From an uncultured Rikenellaceae bacterium (GTDB taxonomy: Bacteria; Bacteroidota; Bacteroidia; Bacteroidales; Rikenellaceae): a DNA stretch of 5,740 nucleotides. The number at the start of each line of letters is the position of its first letter. Position 1 is the first letter of the stretch. The stretch covers positions 1-5,740 of the forward strand of contig CASDWR010000090.1 in the NCBI GenBank assembly GCA_949284665.1. The letters run 5' to 3'. This document shows, piece by piece, positions 1 through 5,740 of the stretch. A program made the position numbers and the translations under genes. The notes beneath the pieces were generated by a model that was not told the DNA's origin, did not search any database, and saw only the letters and a program-made list of their open reading frames with translations.

Positions 1-518
1 ACAGTATCGACATCTACCATTACGCCAGCCGCCGCCTCTATGGCGCCACCGCCCACACCGAACACTCGCTAAGTCCCAAACTGGCTGTAGCTTCGGGTGG
101 ATACTTCGGCAAAGGGCCGGGAATGAGCACCCATCGCTCCAATCTTGCCGAGGCGGAATCGGATTTCGCATACGCTTTTTTCATCGAAGAATACGGGGCA
201 TTGGGAGGAATCGTAGTTCTGATGCTTTTCCTGTGGCTTTTTTTCCGGACGATTCTGATCGCAAAAAAATGCGCTACGGCTTTCCCGAGTCTGTTGGTAC
301 TGGGTTTGGCTCTGATGATCGTTCTTCAGGCAATGATCCACATGGCCGTATCGGTAGCCCTCTTTCCTGTCACCGGACAACAATTACCCTTGATTAGTAA
401 AGGAGGGTCATCCCTGATATTCACATTGATAGCCGTAGGCATGATCCTCGGGGTCAGCCGCCAGACCGTGGAAAAAACCCTCGATACGCCTAAAGACGAA
501 TCGTGGTTGGAGAAATAG
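1..518 (+). CDS. ftsW: FtsW, septal peptidoglycan glycosyltransferase (SEDS family), C-terminal part
   Basis: Partial gene: the start lies before the window, the first complete codon is at base 3, and TAG at 516-518 ends a 171-residue fragment. FtsW polymerises lipid II into septal glycan strands in the inner membrane together with the transpeptidase FtsI. Seen in the fragment: the SEDS signature GGYFGKGPGMS (residues 32-42); the acidic segment LAEAESDF (48-55), whose Asp54 lines up with the Asp essential for polymerisation in this family; hydrophobic helices near 68-87, 96-118 and 135-151; and the motif LPLISKGGSSL (128-138) followed by a GVSR end. A short cytoplasmic tail follows. The usual Pro in the LPEA-type motif is Ala here. 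RodA is the paralogue alternative, but position directly before murG, murC, ftsQ, ftsA and ftsZ makes FtsW far more likely. Confidence 0.95.
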   Translation, partial: SIDIYHYASRRLYGATAHTEHSLSPKLAVASGGYFGKGPGMSTHRSNLAEAESDFAYAFFIEEYGALGGIVVLMLFLWLFFRTILIAKKCATAFPSLLVLGLALMIVLQAMIHMAVSVALFPVTGQQLPLISKGGSSLIFTLIAVGMILGVSRQTVEKTLDTPKDESWLEK

Positions 519-635
519 AACGACGGCACCGTTCCGGCAACGATGCCCGATAAAGGAATAAAATACACTCTCTCGACACCGGAATACGGATGGCCGCTCC
601 CGAAGTAAGAGAGAAAGAGATAAATAAATGAACAA

Positions 636-650
636 CGGAGATAAACTCCG
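636..650 (+). repeat. Small inverted repeat, 5-bp stem
   Basis: CGGAG (636-640) and CTCCG (646-650) can pair around the 5-base loop ATAAA. The stem is short. CCGC (648-651) can alternatively pair with GCGG (655-658), so this piece is part of a locally self-complementary region rather than a convincing stand-alone element. Confidence 0.3.
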
Positions 651-653
651 CCA

Positions 654-686
654 TGCGGGAATCACGAATTCGGCATGATTCCGGCA
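654..686 (+). repeat. Imperfect stem-loop upstream of murG
   Basis: Bases 654-664 pair with 676-686: ten of eleven positions are complementary, with one G-G mismatch (657 opposite 683), around an 11-base loop (665-675). The next bases are A-rich with no T-run, so it does not look like an intrinsic terminator. Its loop is the left arm of a second, longer-range inverted repeat, so the two structures compete or interlock. The pairing is seen directly; any regulatory function is inference. Confidence 0.5.
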
Positions 687-726
687 ATATGAACAGATAA
701 AAAAGAAAACGTCCGATGCCGAATTC
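666..726 (+). repeat. Perfect 11-bp inverted repeat ending 17 bases before murG
   Basis: GAATTCGGCAT (666-676) and ATGCCGAATTC (716-726) are exact reverse complements, separated by 39 bases. If formed in RNA, the helix would end 17 bases before the murG ATG and so lie next to its ribosome-landing region. Ten of the left-arm bases are also the loop of the 654-686 stem-loop, which makes the two folds largely mutually exclusive. It could instead be a DNA operator, or chance helped by the palindromic GAATTC core. Confidence 0.5.
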
Positions 727-743
727 ACCGGACAGATGGGATT

Positions 744-1865
744 ATGGCAAAGAAACTGAAAATCATACTCAGTGGAGGTGGAACCGGTGGACATATCTAT
801 CCCGCGGTAGCCGTAGCCGAAGAACTGCTCAACAGATTGGGCGACAAGGCGGAAATACTTTTCGTCGGTGCAGAAGGAAAAATGGAAATGGAAAAGATTC
901 CCGCCTTGGGATACCACATCGTAGGCCTTCCGGTGGCCGGACTGCAACGTAAACTCGACCTGCGAAATCTGTTGCTGCCGGTCAAAGTATACAAAAGTTT
1001 ACGTAAAGCCCGACGCATTCTCCGTGAATTCGGCGCCGACATCGCCGTAGGCTTCGGAGGGTATGCAAGTGCTCCTGTACTCTTTGCCGCCCAACGTATG
1101 GGAATTTCCACGCTGATTCAGGAGCAGAATTCATACGCAGGAATCACGAACAAAATCCTCTCGCGTAAAGCAAGAACCATCTGTGTGTCTTACGAAGGGA
1201 TGGAACGTTTTTTCCCGAAAGAACGGCTTGTGATGACGGGAAACCCGTTGCGAGGGAAGTTCGGAGAACGGATCGATCGCCGGGAGGCCCTTTCCTACTT
1301 CAACCTGAAAGAGGGTAAACCGACATTGCTTGTGGTAGGCGGCAGCCTCGGAACCCGCACCCTGAACGACATGATGAAACAATGGGTCGACCGAATCGCG
1401 GTTGCCGGAGAGATTCAAGTCATCTGGCAAACCGGAAAATTCTACCGGGCAGAAATGGAAGCCTTCATGAAAAGCCGACCTTGCGACAACATATGGTTCG
1501 GTCCCTTTATTGAACGTATGGATTTTGCCTATGCCGCTGCCGATGCTGTCATATCTCGTTCGGGTGCCTGCACGGTATCTGAATTGTGTCTTGTGGGCAA
1601 AGCCGTTCTTTTTGTACCATCACCCAATGTGGCCGAAGACCACCAGACAAAAAATGCGATGGCCCTGGTCGAAAAAGATGCCGCAATAATGATCCCGGAC
1701 CACAAGGCGATCGATGAGGCAATCCCGGCAGCCACCGCCTTGATCAAAGATCCGGAAAGAGTGGCAAAACTTTCGAACAATATTTCCAGGCTGGCCATTT
1801 CCGACTCCGCAAAACGTGTGGCAGATGAAATCGAGAAATTGATCAACTGCCCGGCAACCGTCTAA
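744..1865 (+). CDS. murG: MurG, UDP-GlcNAc:lipid I N-acetylglucosaminyltransferase
   Basis: The 373-residue product fits the GT28 MurG family (usually about 350-370 residues). MurG transfers GlcNAc from UDP-GlcNAc to undecaprenyl-PP-MurNAc-pentapeptide (lipid I), giving lipid II on the cytoplasmic face of the inner membrane. The N-terminal acceptor domain shows the glycine loop SGGGTGGHIYPA (10-21), GFGGYASAP (103-111) and QEQNSYAGITNK (126-137). The C-terminal donor domain shows GNPLR (166-170), GGSLGTRTLN (199-208), WQTG (228-231), the UDP-GlcNAc signature SRSGACTVSEL (271-281) with Glu280 in the usual nucleotide-ribose binding position, and EDHQTKNA (298-305). No signal peptide is present, as expected for a peripheral membrane enzyme. 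The ATG at 744 places the glycine loop at residue 10, the normal distance. No clear Shine-Dalgarno sequence precedes it; the inverted repeat described above lies just upstream. Confidence 0.97.
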   Translation: MAKKLKIILSGGGTGGHIYPAVAVAEELLNRLGDKAEILFVGAEGKMEMEKIPALGYHIVGLPVAGLQRKLDLRNLLLPVKVYKSLRKARRILREFGADIAVGFGGYASAPVLFAAQRMGISTLIQEQNSYAGITNKILSRKARTICVSYEGMERFFPKERLVMTGNPLRGKFGERIDRREALSYFNLKEGKPTLLVVGGSLGTRTLNDMMKQWVDRIAVAGEIQVIWQTGKFYRAEMEAFMKSRPCDNIWFGPFIERMDFAYAAADAVISRSGACTVSELCLVGKAVLFVPSPNVAEDHQTKNAMALVEKDAAIMIPDHKAIDEAIPAATALIKDPERVAKLSNNISRLAISDSAKRVADEIEKLINCPATV

Positions 1866-1883
1866 TTCTGAACATAAACACAC

Positions 1884-3263
1884 ATGAAAATCGATCACAT
1901 ATATCTCATCGGCATAGGTGGCATCGGCATGAGTGCCATTGCCCGCTACTTCCTGCACGAAGGCAAACAGGTCGGCGGTTACGACCGCACCCGAACGGCT
2001 CTGACAGAACGACTCGAAAAAGAAGGTGCAGATATTCACTATGAAGATTGCTGTGAATCGATCGCAGAACCGTTTCGCGATCCGACATCCACGCTGGTCA
2101 TTTACACACCGGCTGTCCCTGCAGACCACTCGGAACTCAACTGGTTTCGTCAAAACGGTTTCGAGGTTGTCAAACGTGCCCAGGCGTTGGGACACCTGAG
2201 CGAAGGCAAATATGTCATGGCCATCGCCGGCACGCATGGGAAAACTACGACCACAACCCTGACGGCATGGTTGAACCATGAAGCAGGTGATGGAGGGAGT
2301 GCATTTTTAGGAGGTATCTCTAAAAATTTCGACAGCAATCTGGTCTTGGGGCCAGGCAAACGGCTTGCCGTAGAGGCAGATGAATTCGACCGGTCGTTTC
2401 TGCAATTGCGCCCCGATGCGGCTGTCATCACTTCAGCCGACGCGGATCACCTTGACATTTACGGCACGCACGAAGCGCTCAAAGAGGCCTTTTCGCAATT
2501 CGTCGATCGGATTAAACCAGGCGGTACGCTGATAATTAAACAAGGAGTCGATGTGAAGATCAAAAACCGGGATATTTCAGTTTACCGCTATGCATTGAAT
2601 GATGGGCATGCCGATTTCCGGGCAATGAACACCCGTATCGAACAGGACGGTTGTTACTCATTTGACATTGTATGTCCGGATCGGATGATTCGCGATTGCC
2701 GTCTGGGGGTGCCGGGCATAGTAAACGTCGAAAATGCCATAGCCGCCGTGGCTCTTCTATGGGTGGCCGGATTCGACGAAATACGTCTTCGACAGGCACT
2801 CTCCTCCTTCAAAGGGGTAAAACGTCGTTTCGACTTTTACATCAACACCTCAGAATTGATCTACATGGACGACTACGCCCACCATCCCCAGGAATTGCGT
2901 GCCACCATCGAATCGCTGCGCGGCATGTTCCCCGGACGGAAACTGACCGTTGTCTTTCAACCCCACCTCTACACCCGTACCCGGGATTTTTACCGTGAAT
3001 TCGCCGAAGCCCTCTCGCTGGCCGACGAGGTTTTGCTCGTCCCGATTTACCCGGCACGCGAAGCGCCCATCGAGGGAATAAATTCAGAACTGATCGGATC
3101 GTTGCTGACTGTTCCACACCGCATTGTCCCCAAAGAGAAGATAGCTGCCGAATTAGCCAATGCCGATACCGACATTGTCGTCAGTTTCGGGGCAGGTGAC
3201 ATCGACAACTGTTGTGAGGAGATCGCCCGACGACTCCGAGCGAAATTATCCGACAAAAGATGA
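1884..3263 (+). CDS. murC: MurC, UDP-N-acetylmuramate--L-alanine ligase
   Basis: The 459-residue cytoplasmic Mur ligase joins L-alanine to UDP-MurNAc with ATP hydrolysis, the first step of stem-peptide assembly. Seen: the Rossmann-like UDP-binding loop LIGIGGIGMSAIA (8-20); the ATP P-loop AGTHGKTTT (115-123); EADEFDRSFL (164-173) and SADADHLDIYG (184-194) of the central ATPase domain; NVENAIAA (281-288); and the C-terminal domain with RRFDFY (314-319), DDYAHHP (329-335), FQPHLYTRTRDF (358-369) and GAGDID (436-441). DDYAHHP and the QPHxYTRT block distinguish MurC from MurD, MurE and MurF. Length is normal for MurC. It starts 18 bases after murG, behind an A-rich leader with no Shine-Dalgarno sequence. 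Its TGA overlaps the ftsQ ATG as ATGA, which suggests translational coupling. Confidence 0.97.
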   Translation: MKIDHIYLIGIGGIGMSAIARYFLHEGKQVGGYDRTRTALTERLEKEGADIHYEDCCESIAEPFRDPTSTLVIYTPAVPADHSELNWFRQNGFEVVKRAQALGHLSEGKYVMAIAGTHGKTTTTTLTAWLNHEAGDGGSAFLGGISKNFDSNLVLGPGKRLAVEADEFDRSFLQLRPDAAVITSADADHLDIYGTHEALKEAFSQFVDRIKPGGTLIIKQGVDVKIKNRDISVYRYALNDGHADFRAMNTRIEQDGCYSFDIVCPDRMIRDCRLGVPGIVNVENAIAAVALLWVAGFDEIRLRQALSSFKGVKRRFDFYINTSELIYMDDYAHHPQELRATIESLRGMFPGRKLTVVFQPHLYTRTRDFYREFAEALSLADEVLLVPIYPAREAPIEGINSELIGSLLTVPHRIVPKEKIAAELANADTDIVVSFGAGDIDNCCEEIARRLRAKLSDKR

Positions 3264-4123
3264 AACGATTCGGAAACATATTGGTCGGTGCCGTTGTGTG
3301 GGGAGGCATCCTGTTTTACATGATATGGGCATCCGGATTAAGCCGCAAAGCAAAAGAATCGATACGGATCAACGATCTTCATATTGAAATCGCCGACAGC
3401 TCACGCATCGCCATCATTACTCCGGAAACCGTAAGACGTTGGATTTTCGAGGCGAATTTGAATCCGGAAGGGGCATCCCTCGACAGTTTCCCGGCCAGGG
3501 CCATCACCGAGTGCGTGGCTGCACACGATTTTGTAGCCAATGCCAAAACTTTCGCCGACCTGAACGGCCGAGTTACCGTGCAGCTCACGCAACGCATGCC
3601 AATTCTGAGAATCATCTCTGAAGAGGGATACAACATCTATGTCTCGGATGACGGCCACATACTCCCGGCAGGCAAACACGCCGCATTTTACGTACCGGTA
3701 GTCACGGGAGAGATCAAACTCCCCTTCCCGAAAACTTTCCATGGTGATATGGCCTCATTTATGGAAGAAGAAGGAAAAAAAACGGATAAAAATTACTTAT
3801 TTCTCCACAAACTCATTAATTTTGTAAAATACATCGAGGATGATGAATTCTGGAATGCCCAAGTCGTCCAGATCAATGTTGTCGAGCGCCGTAAAACGAT
3901 TGAAGGGAAAACCGTTGCACGAGTCGGAAACCGTTATGTGGAACCGGAAGTGGAAATCGTACCGCGCATCGGCAACCATATCGTATTGCTGGGAGAGATC
4001 GACGGTTTCGAAAAGAAACTCGACAAACTGGAAAGGTTCTACCGGGACGTGTTGAGCAAGGAGGGCTGGAATTCGAGAACGTACATCAACCTCAAATATG
4101 AGAATCAGGTGATATGCAAATAG
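3260..4123 (+). CDS. ftsQ: FtsQ/DivIB-type cell division protein
   Basis: A 287-residue bitopic membrane protein. It has a very short basic cytoplasmic tail (MKR), one hydrophobic segment at about 7-24, then a periplasmic part. In the family this part holds a POTRA-like domain and a beta domain that contacts FtsL/FtsB and recruits later divisome proteins. Seen: a POTRA-like stretch about 36-112 ending in RVTVQLTQRMPILRI (104-118); YVSDDGHILP (127-136), the usual turn into the beta domain; FVKYIEDDEFW (188-198); VPRIGNHIVLLG (234-245); and YINLKYENQVICK (275-287), the end typical of Bacteroidota FtsQ. Sequence similarity across this family is low, so position between murC and ftsA carries much of the weight. 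The start overlaps the murC stop. A hydrophilic stretch at 211-230 may be an extra loop, and a locally A+T-rich patch lies at 3774-3835. Confidence 0.92.
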   Translation: MKRFGNILVGAVVWGGILFYMIWASGLSRKAKESIRINDLHIEIADSSRIAIITPETVRRWIFEANLNPEGASLDSFPARAITECVAAHDFVANAKTFADLNGRVTVQLTQRMPILRIISEEGYNIYVSDDGHILPAGKHAAFYVPVVTGEIKLPFPKTFHGDMASFMEEEGKKTDKNYLFLHKLINFVKYIEDDEFWNAQVVQINVVERRKTIEGKTVARVGNRYVEPEVEIVPRIGNHIVLLGEIDGFEKKLDKLERFYRDVLSKEGWNSRTYINLKYENQVICK

Positions 4124-4132
4124 GCTGCGGGT

Positions 4133-4154
4133 AATCTGCAAACAATCCGCAAAC
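4133..4154 (+). repeat. Tandem 11-bp direct repeat between ftsQ and ftsA
   Basis: AATCTGCAAAC (4133-4143) is followed without a gap by AATCCGCAAAC (4144-4154), differing at one position. The unit equals about one helical turn. It occupies much of the 55-base ftsQ-ftsA spacer and ends 24 bases before the ftsA ATG. Shorter repetition follows: CGGAA at 4154 and 4161, and ACGA twice at 4171-4178. It could be a paired protein-binding site or a replication-slippage duplication. Confidence 0.6.
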
Positions 4155-4178
4155 GGAAACCGGAAGATAAACGAACGA

Positions 4179-5600
4179 ATGATGAAAATCGTGGATAACA
4201 AAAACTATATTGTCGCCATCGACCTGGGTTGCAGTCGGGTAAAGATCGCCGCAGGCAACATGGATGCTGATGGCAAACTGAATATCCTCGGTGAAGTAAC
4301 CCAACCGATGAACGGCATGGTCCGTGGCGAGGTTACCAACATCGAACATGTAACCGCATCGGTAAGAGGAGCCATCGATGAACTTGAAAATCAATTTGGC
4401 ATCAAGGTCGATGAGGTCTATACGGGGATCTCGGGACAAGACATCAAATGTGCCAAAAGCTCCTATTTCGTATACATCAGCGGACAAGACGGCGAAATCC
4501 GCGAAGAGGACGTCCGGAAACTCTCCGAAAGCATGAACAATCTGCAACCTCCCGAAGGCATCGTCATTCTCGATCGGATTCCACAAAAATATGCGATAGA
4601 TTCCCGAGAAGAGACCATGCAGCCGGTGGGTCGTTTCGGCCAGCAGCTGGAATCGACATTCAATTTCATTTTGAGCGGGAAAAACAGTGTGGAACGGTTG
4701 CAAAAGACATTCCAGCGACTGGGTATTACGTGCAGGAAGATGTTCGCATCAGGTATCGCCAGTGCCGCAGCCGTCCTGACGGAGGATGAAAAGGAACTGG
4801 GAGCGGCTGTGGTCGACATCGGCGCTGAATGCACGGACATATGTATCTGGCATGATAATATCATGCGCCACGTAGGTGTGATCCCCATCGGATCGAACGC
4901 CGTGAACAGGGACATCCGATCGAATGCCATTCCCGATCGATATATCGAAAAGTTGAAAATTTCGCACGGTTATGCCGTTGCAAACAATATTCCCGAAGAC
5001 AAGAAAAACAACATCATCCGTCTTAAAGGGCGTACCCAGCGTGAGACCAAAGAGATCTCTCTCTATAACTTGGCTCAAATCATCGAGGCACGCATGCTCG
5101 ATATTGTCGAAAATGTCGTCGAAGAGATCAAAGACGCGGGATATGCGAAAAAACTCGGCTCGGGGTTTGTCCTGACAGGCGGAGGCGCATTGTTGAATGA
5201 TCTGGAGACCTTGTTCCGAGAGCACACGTCTTACGATGTTCGCATCGCCGATGCCGGACACATTCTGAACGACGCTTCAAAAACCCCGGATACGACTACC
5301 GAAGCCTCTACCGTAATCGGATTATTGCTTCTGGGTCTGGAGGAGAGCGGTTTGCCCGTAAACATGTCGGCCAGCCATGTCGGCAGTACAAGCGACAAAA
5401 CGCATGACGTGGAAACGCCCAAGAATCGTAAAAACACGGAAGAGTCGTCGGAAAACGACGATCAACCTTCCTCGGACGACGATCGGGAAAGAGAAGAGAA
5501 AGACAAAAAAGGAAAAGGCAAGAAGAAAAAAGGATTCTTCAATCGCATCAGCGGCATTTTCACCGACATTTTCGATGTGGTGGACGACGAAGAGATATAA
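4179..5600 (+). CDS. ftsA: FtsA, actin-like membrane anchor of FtsZ
   Basis: The 473-residue product is longer than the roughly 420 of E. coli FtsA because of a C-terminal extension. FtsA polymerises on the inner membrane, tethers FtsZ filaments and recruits later division proteins. Seen: phosphate-1-like loop AIDLGCSRVK (13-22); the FtsA-specific 1C subdomain about 85-165; phosphate-2-like VVDIGAECTDI (211-221); the helix with IEKLKISHGYA (256-266); adenosine motif VLTGGGALLND (331-341); and EASTVIGLLLLG (375-386). Residues about 391-450 are a polar, highly charged, probably disordered linker. GFFNRISGIFTDIFDVV (452-468) then forms an amphipathic helix suited to membrane binding. The phosphate-2 loop is unusual, with Glu-Cys where Gly-Thr is common. 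Two adjacent ATGs (4179, 4182) are possible starts; GGAAG at 4162-4166 is a weak ribosome site. ftsZ follows after 20 bases. Confidence 0.96.
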   Translation: MMKIVDNKNYIVAIDLGCSRVKIAAGNMDADGKLNILGEVTQPMNGMVRGEVTNIEHVTASVRGAIDELENQFGIKVDEVYTGISGQDIKCAKSSYFVYISGQDGEIREEDVRKLSESMNNLQPPEGIVILDRIPQKYAIDSREETMQPVGRFGQQLESTFNFILSGKNSVERLQKTFQRLGITCRKMFASGIASAAAVLTEDEKELGAAVVDIGAECTDICIWHDNIMRHVGVIPIGSNAVNRDIRSNAIPDRYIEKLKISHGYAVANNIPEDKKNNIIRLKGRTQRETKEISLYNLAQIIEARMLDIVENVVEEIKDAGYAKKLGSGFVLTGGGALLNDLETLFREHTSYDVRIADAGHILNDASKTPDTTTEASTVIGLLLLGLEESGLPVNMSASHVGSTSDKTHDVETPKNRKNTEESSENDDQPSSDDDREREEKDKKGKGKKKKGFFNRISGIFTDIFDVVDDEEI

Positions 5601-5620
5601 GCGAGAGAAAAAGAAGAACG

Positions 5621-5740
5621 ATGGTAGTAGTAGATGACAACGAACTGCTGAAAGCGATAGGCTTCCAAAAGAAGTCCCATTCGATCATCATGGTACTCGG
5701 GGTAGGCGGTGCCGGCGGCAATGCCGTAAACCACATGTAC
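5621..5740 (+). CDS. ftsZ: FtsZ, tubulin-like division GTPase, N-terminal 40 codons
   Basis: Translation from ATG at 5621 runs open to the window edge, exactly 40 codons. FtsZ polymerises with GTP into the Z-ring that organises septal wall synthesis. The fragment has a short variable N-terminal tail (residues 1-20), a first beta strand SIIMVLGV (21-28), and the start of the GTP-binding fold GVGGAGGNAVNHMY (27-40), which is the FtsZ signature; HMY in place of the common RMI fits Bacteroidota. The 20-base spacer after ftsA is purine-rich (GAGAGAAAAAGAAGAAC) and may serve as a weak ribosome-binding leader. The GTPase signature GGGTGTG and the C-terminal FtsA-binding peptide would lie beyond the window. 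Confidence 0.95.
   Translation, partial: MVVVDDNELLKAIGFQKKSHSIIMVLGVGGAGGNAVNHMY

Larger units (their letters stand above)
519..743 (+). other. Intergenic region ftsW-murG with structured leader
   Basis: This 225-base gap is the only long non-coding stretch in the window; the other gaps are 18, 55 and 20 bases, plus one overlap. Coding continuity is broken by stops in all forward frames, with only tiny reading frames such as 543-608 (21 codons) and 628-678 (16 codons). No TTTG-type -33 element and no TAnnTTTG -7 element of the Bacteroidota housekeeping promoter is present on the + strand, and no hairpin is followed by a T-run. The 3' half (636-731) is rich in inverted repeats, listed separately. 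It may be an untranslated leader that controls murG, or simply diverged spacer. Confidence 0.6.

Noticed and set aside
543..608. 21-codon reading frame after ftsW
   Set aside because: It has no ribosome-site signal or recognisable peptide; the length is expected by chance.
654..686. Stem-loop considered as a rho-independent terminator for ftsW
   Set aside because: No T-run follows the stem; the downstream sequence is A-rich, and the cluster continues in the same direction.
408..947. 179-codon open frame on the - strand over the ftsW-murG spacer
   Set aside because: It overlaps the ends of two conserved genes in antisense, shows no family motif, and its spacer part has no independent support.
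716..952. 78-codon + strand frame beginning in the right arm of the inverted repeat
   Set aside because: It overlaps the murG N-terminus out of frame; the product is an Arg-rich, low-information translation of the glycine-loop codons.
1620..2279. 219-codon open frame on the - strand across the murG-murC junction
   Set aside because: It lies antisense to two intact, strongly conserved enzymes. Its predicted sequence is Cys/Phe/Arg-rich with no recognisable domain, as expected of a shadow frame.
4126..4151. TGCGG/CCGCA pairing in the ftsQ-ftsA spacer as a terminator or hairpin
   Set aside because: A 5-bp stem with a 16-base loop and no T-run is too weak to call.
5051..5060. Perfect 10-bp palindrome AGAGATCTCT
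   Set aside because: It lies within conserved ftsA coding sequence (KEISL) and is followed by simple CT repetition, so it is most likely chance.

Overview
The window is an uninterrupted stretch of a division and cell wall (dcw) gene cluster, all on the + strand, in the order ftsW (3' part) - murG - murC - ftsQ - ftsA - ftsZ (first 40 codons). No mobile element, tRNA, rRNA, CRISPR array or horizontally acquired cargo is visible.

The organism is most likely a member of the Bacteroidota, probably order Bacteroidales. The gene order lacks murB and ddl between murC and ftsQ. MurC carries an EADEFDRSF motif and an NVENAIAA segment. FtsQ has the VPRIGNH...LG and YINLKYENQVICK C-terminal pattern of that phylum. 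FtsA ends in a charged linker plus an amphipathic helix, and the translation starts lack strong Shine-Dalgarno sequences and are preceded by A-rich or purine-rich leaders. Base composition is near 50 percent G+C by eye, higher than typical Bacteroides, so a Rikenellaceae-like or Barnesiella-like lineage is possible. That family-level placement is a guess.

Layout: 1-518 is the end of ftsW. A 225-base non-coding gap at 519-743 holds overlapping inverted repeats just before murG. murG occupies 744-1865, with 18 bases to murC at 1884-3263. murC overlaps ftsQ (3260-4123) by four bases (ATGA). A 55-base gap with a tandem 11-bp repeat precedes ftsA (4179-5600), and 20 bases separate ftsA from ftsZ, which starts at 5621 and leaves the window.

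The genes form one pathway. MurC adds L-Ala to UDP-MurNAc, and MurG makes lipid II from lipid I. FtsW polymerises lipid II at the septum. FtsQ is part of the periplasmic division scaffold, and FtsA anchors FtsZ filaments to the inner membrane. I found no undescribed biological system. The points most worth a second look are the competing RNA structures upstream of murG, the divergent ATP-site motifs of FtsA, and the tandem repeat before ftsA.
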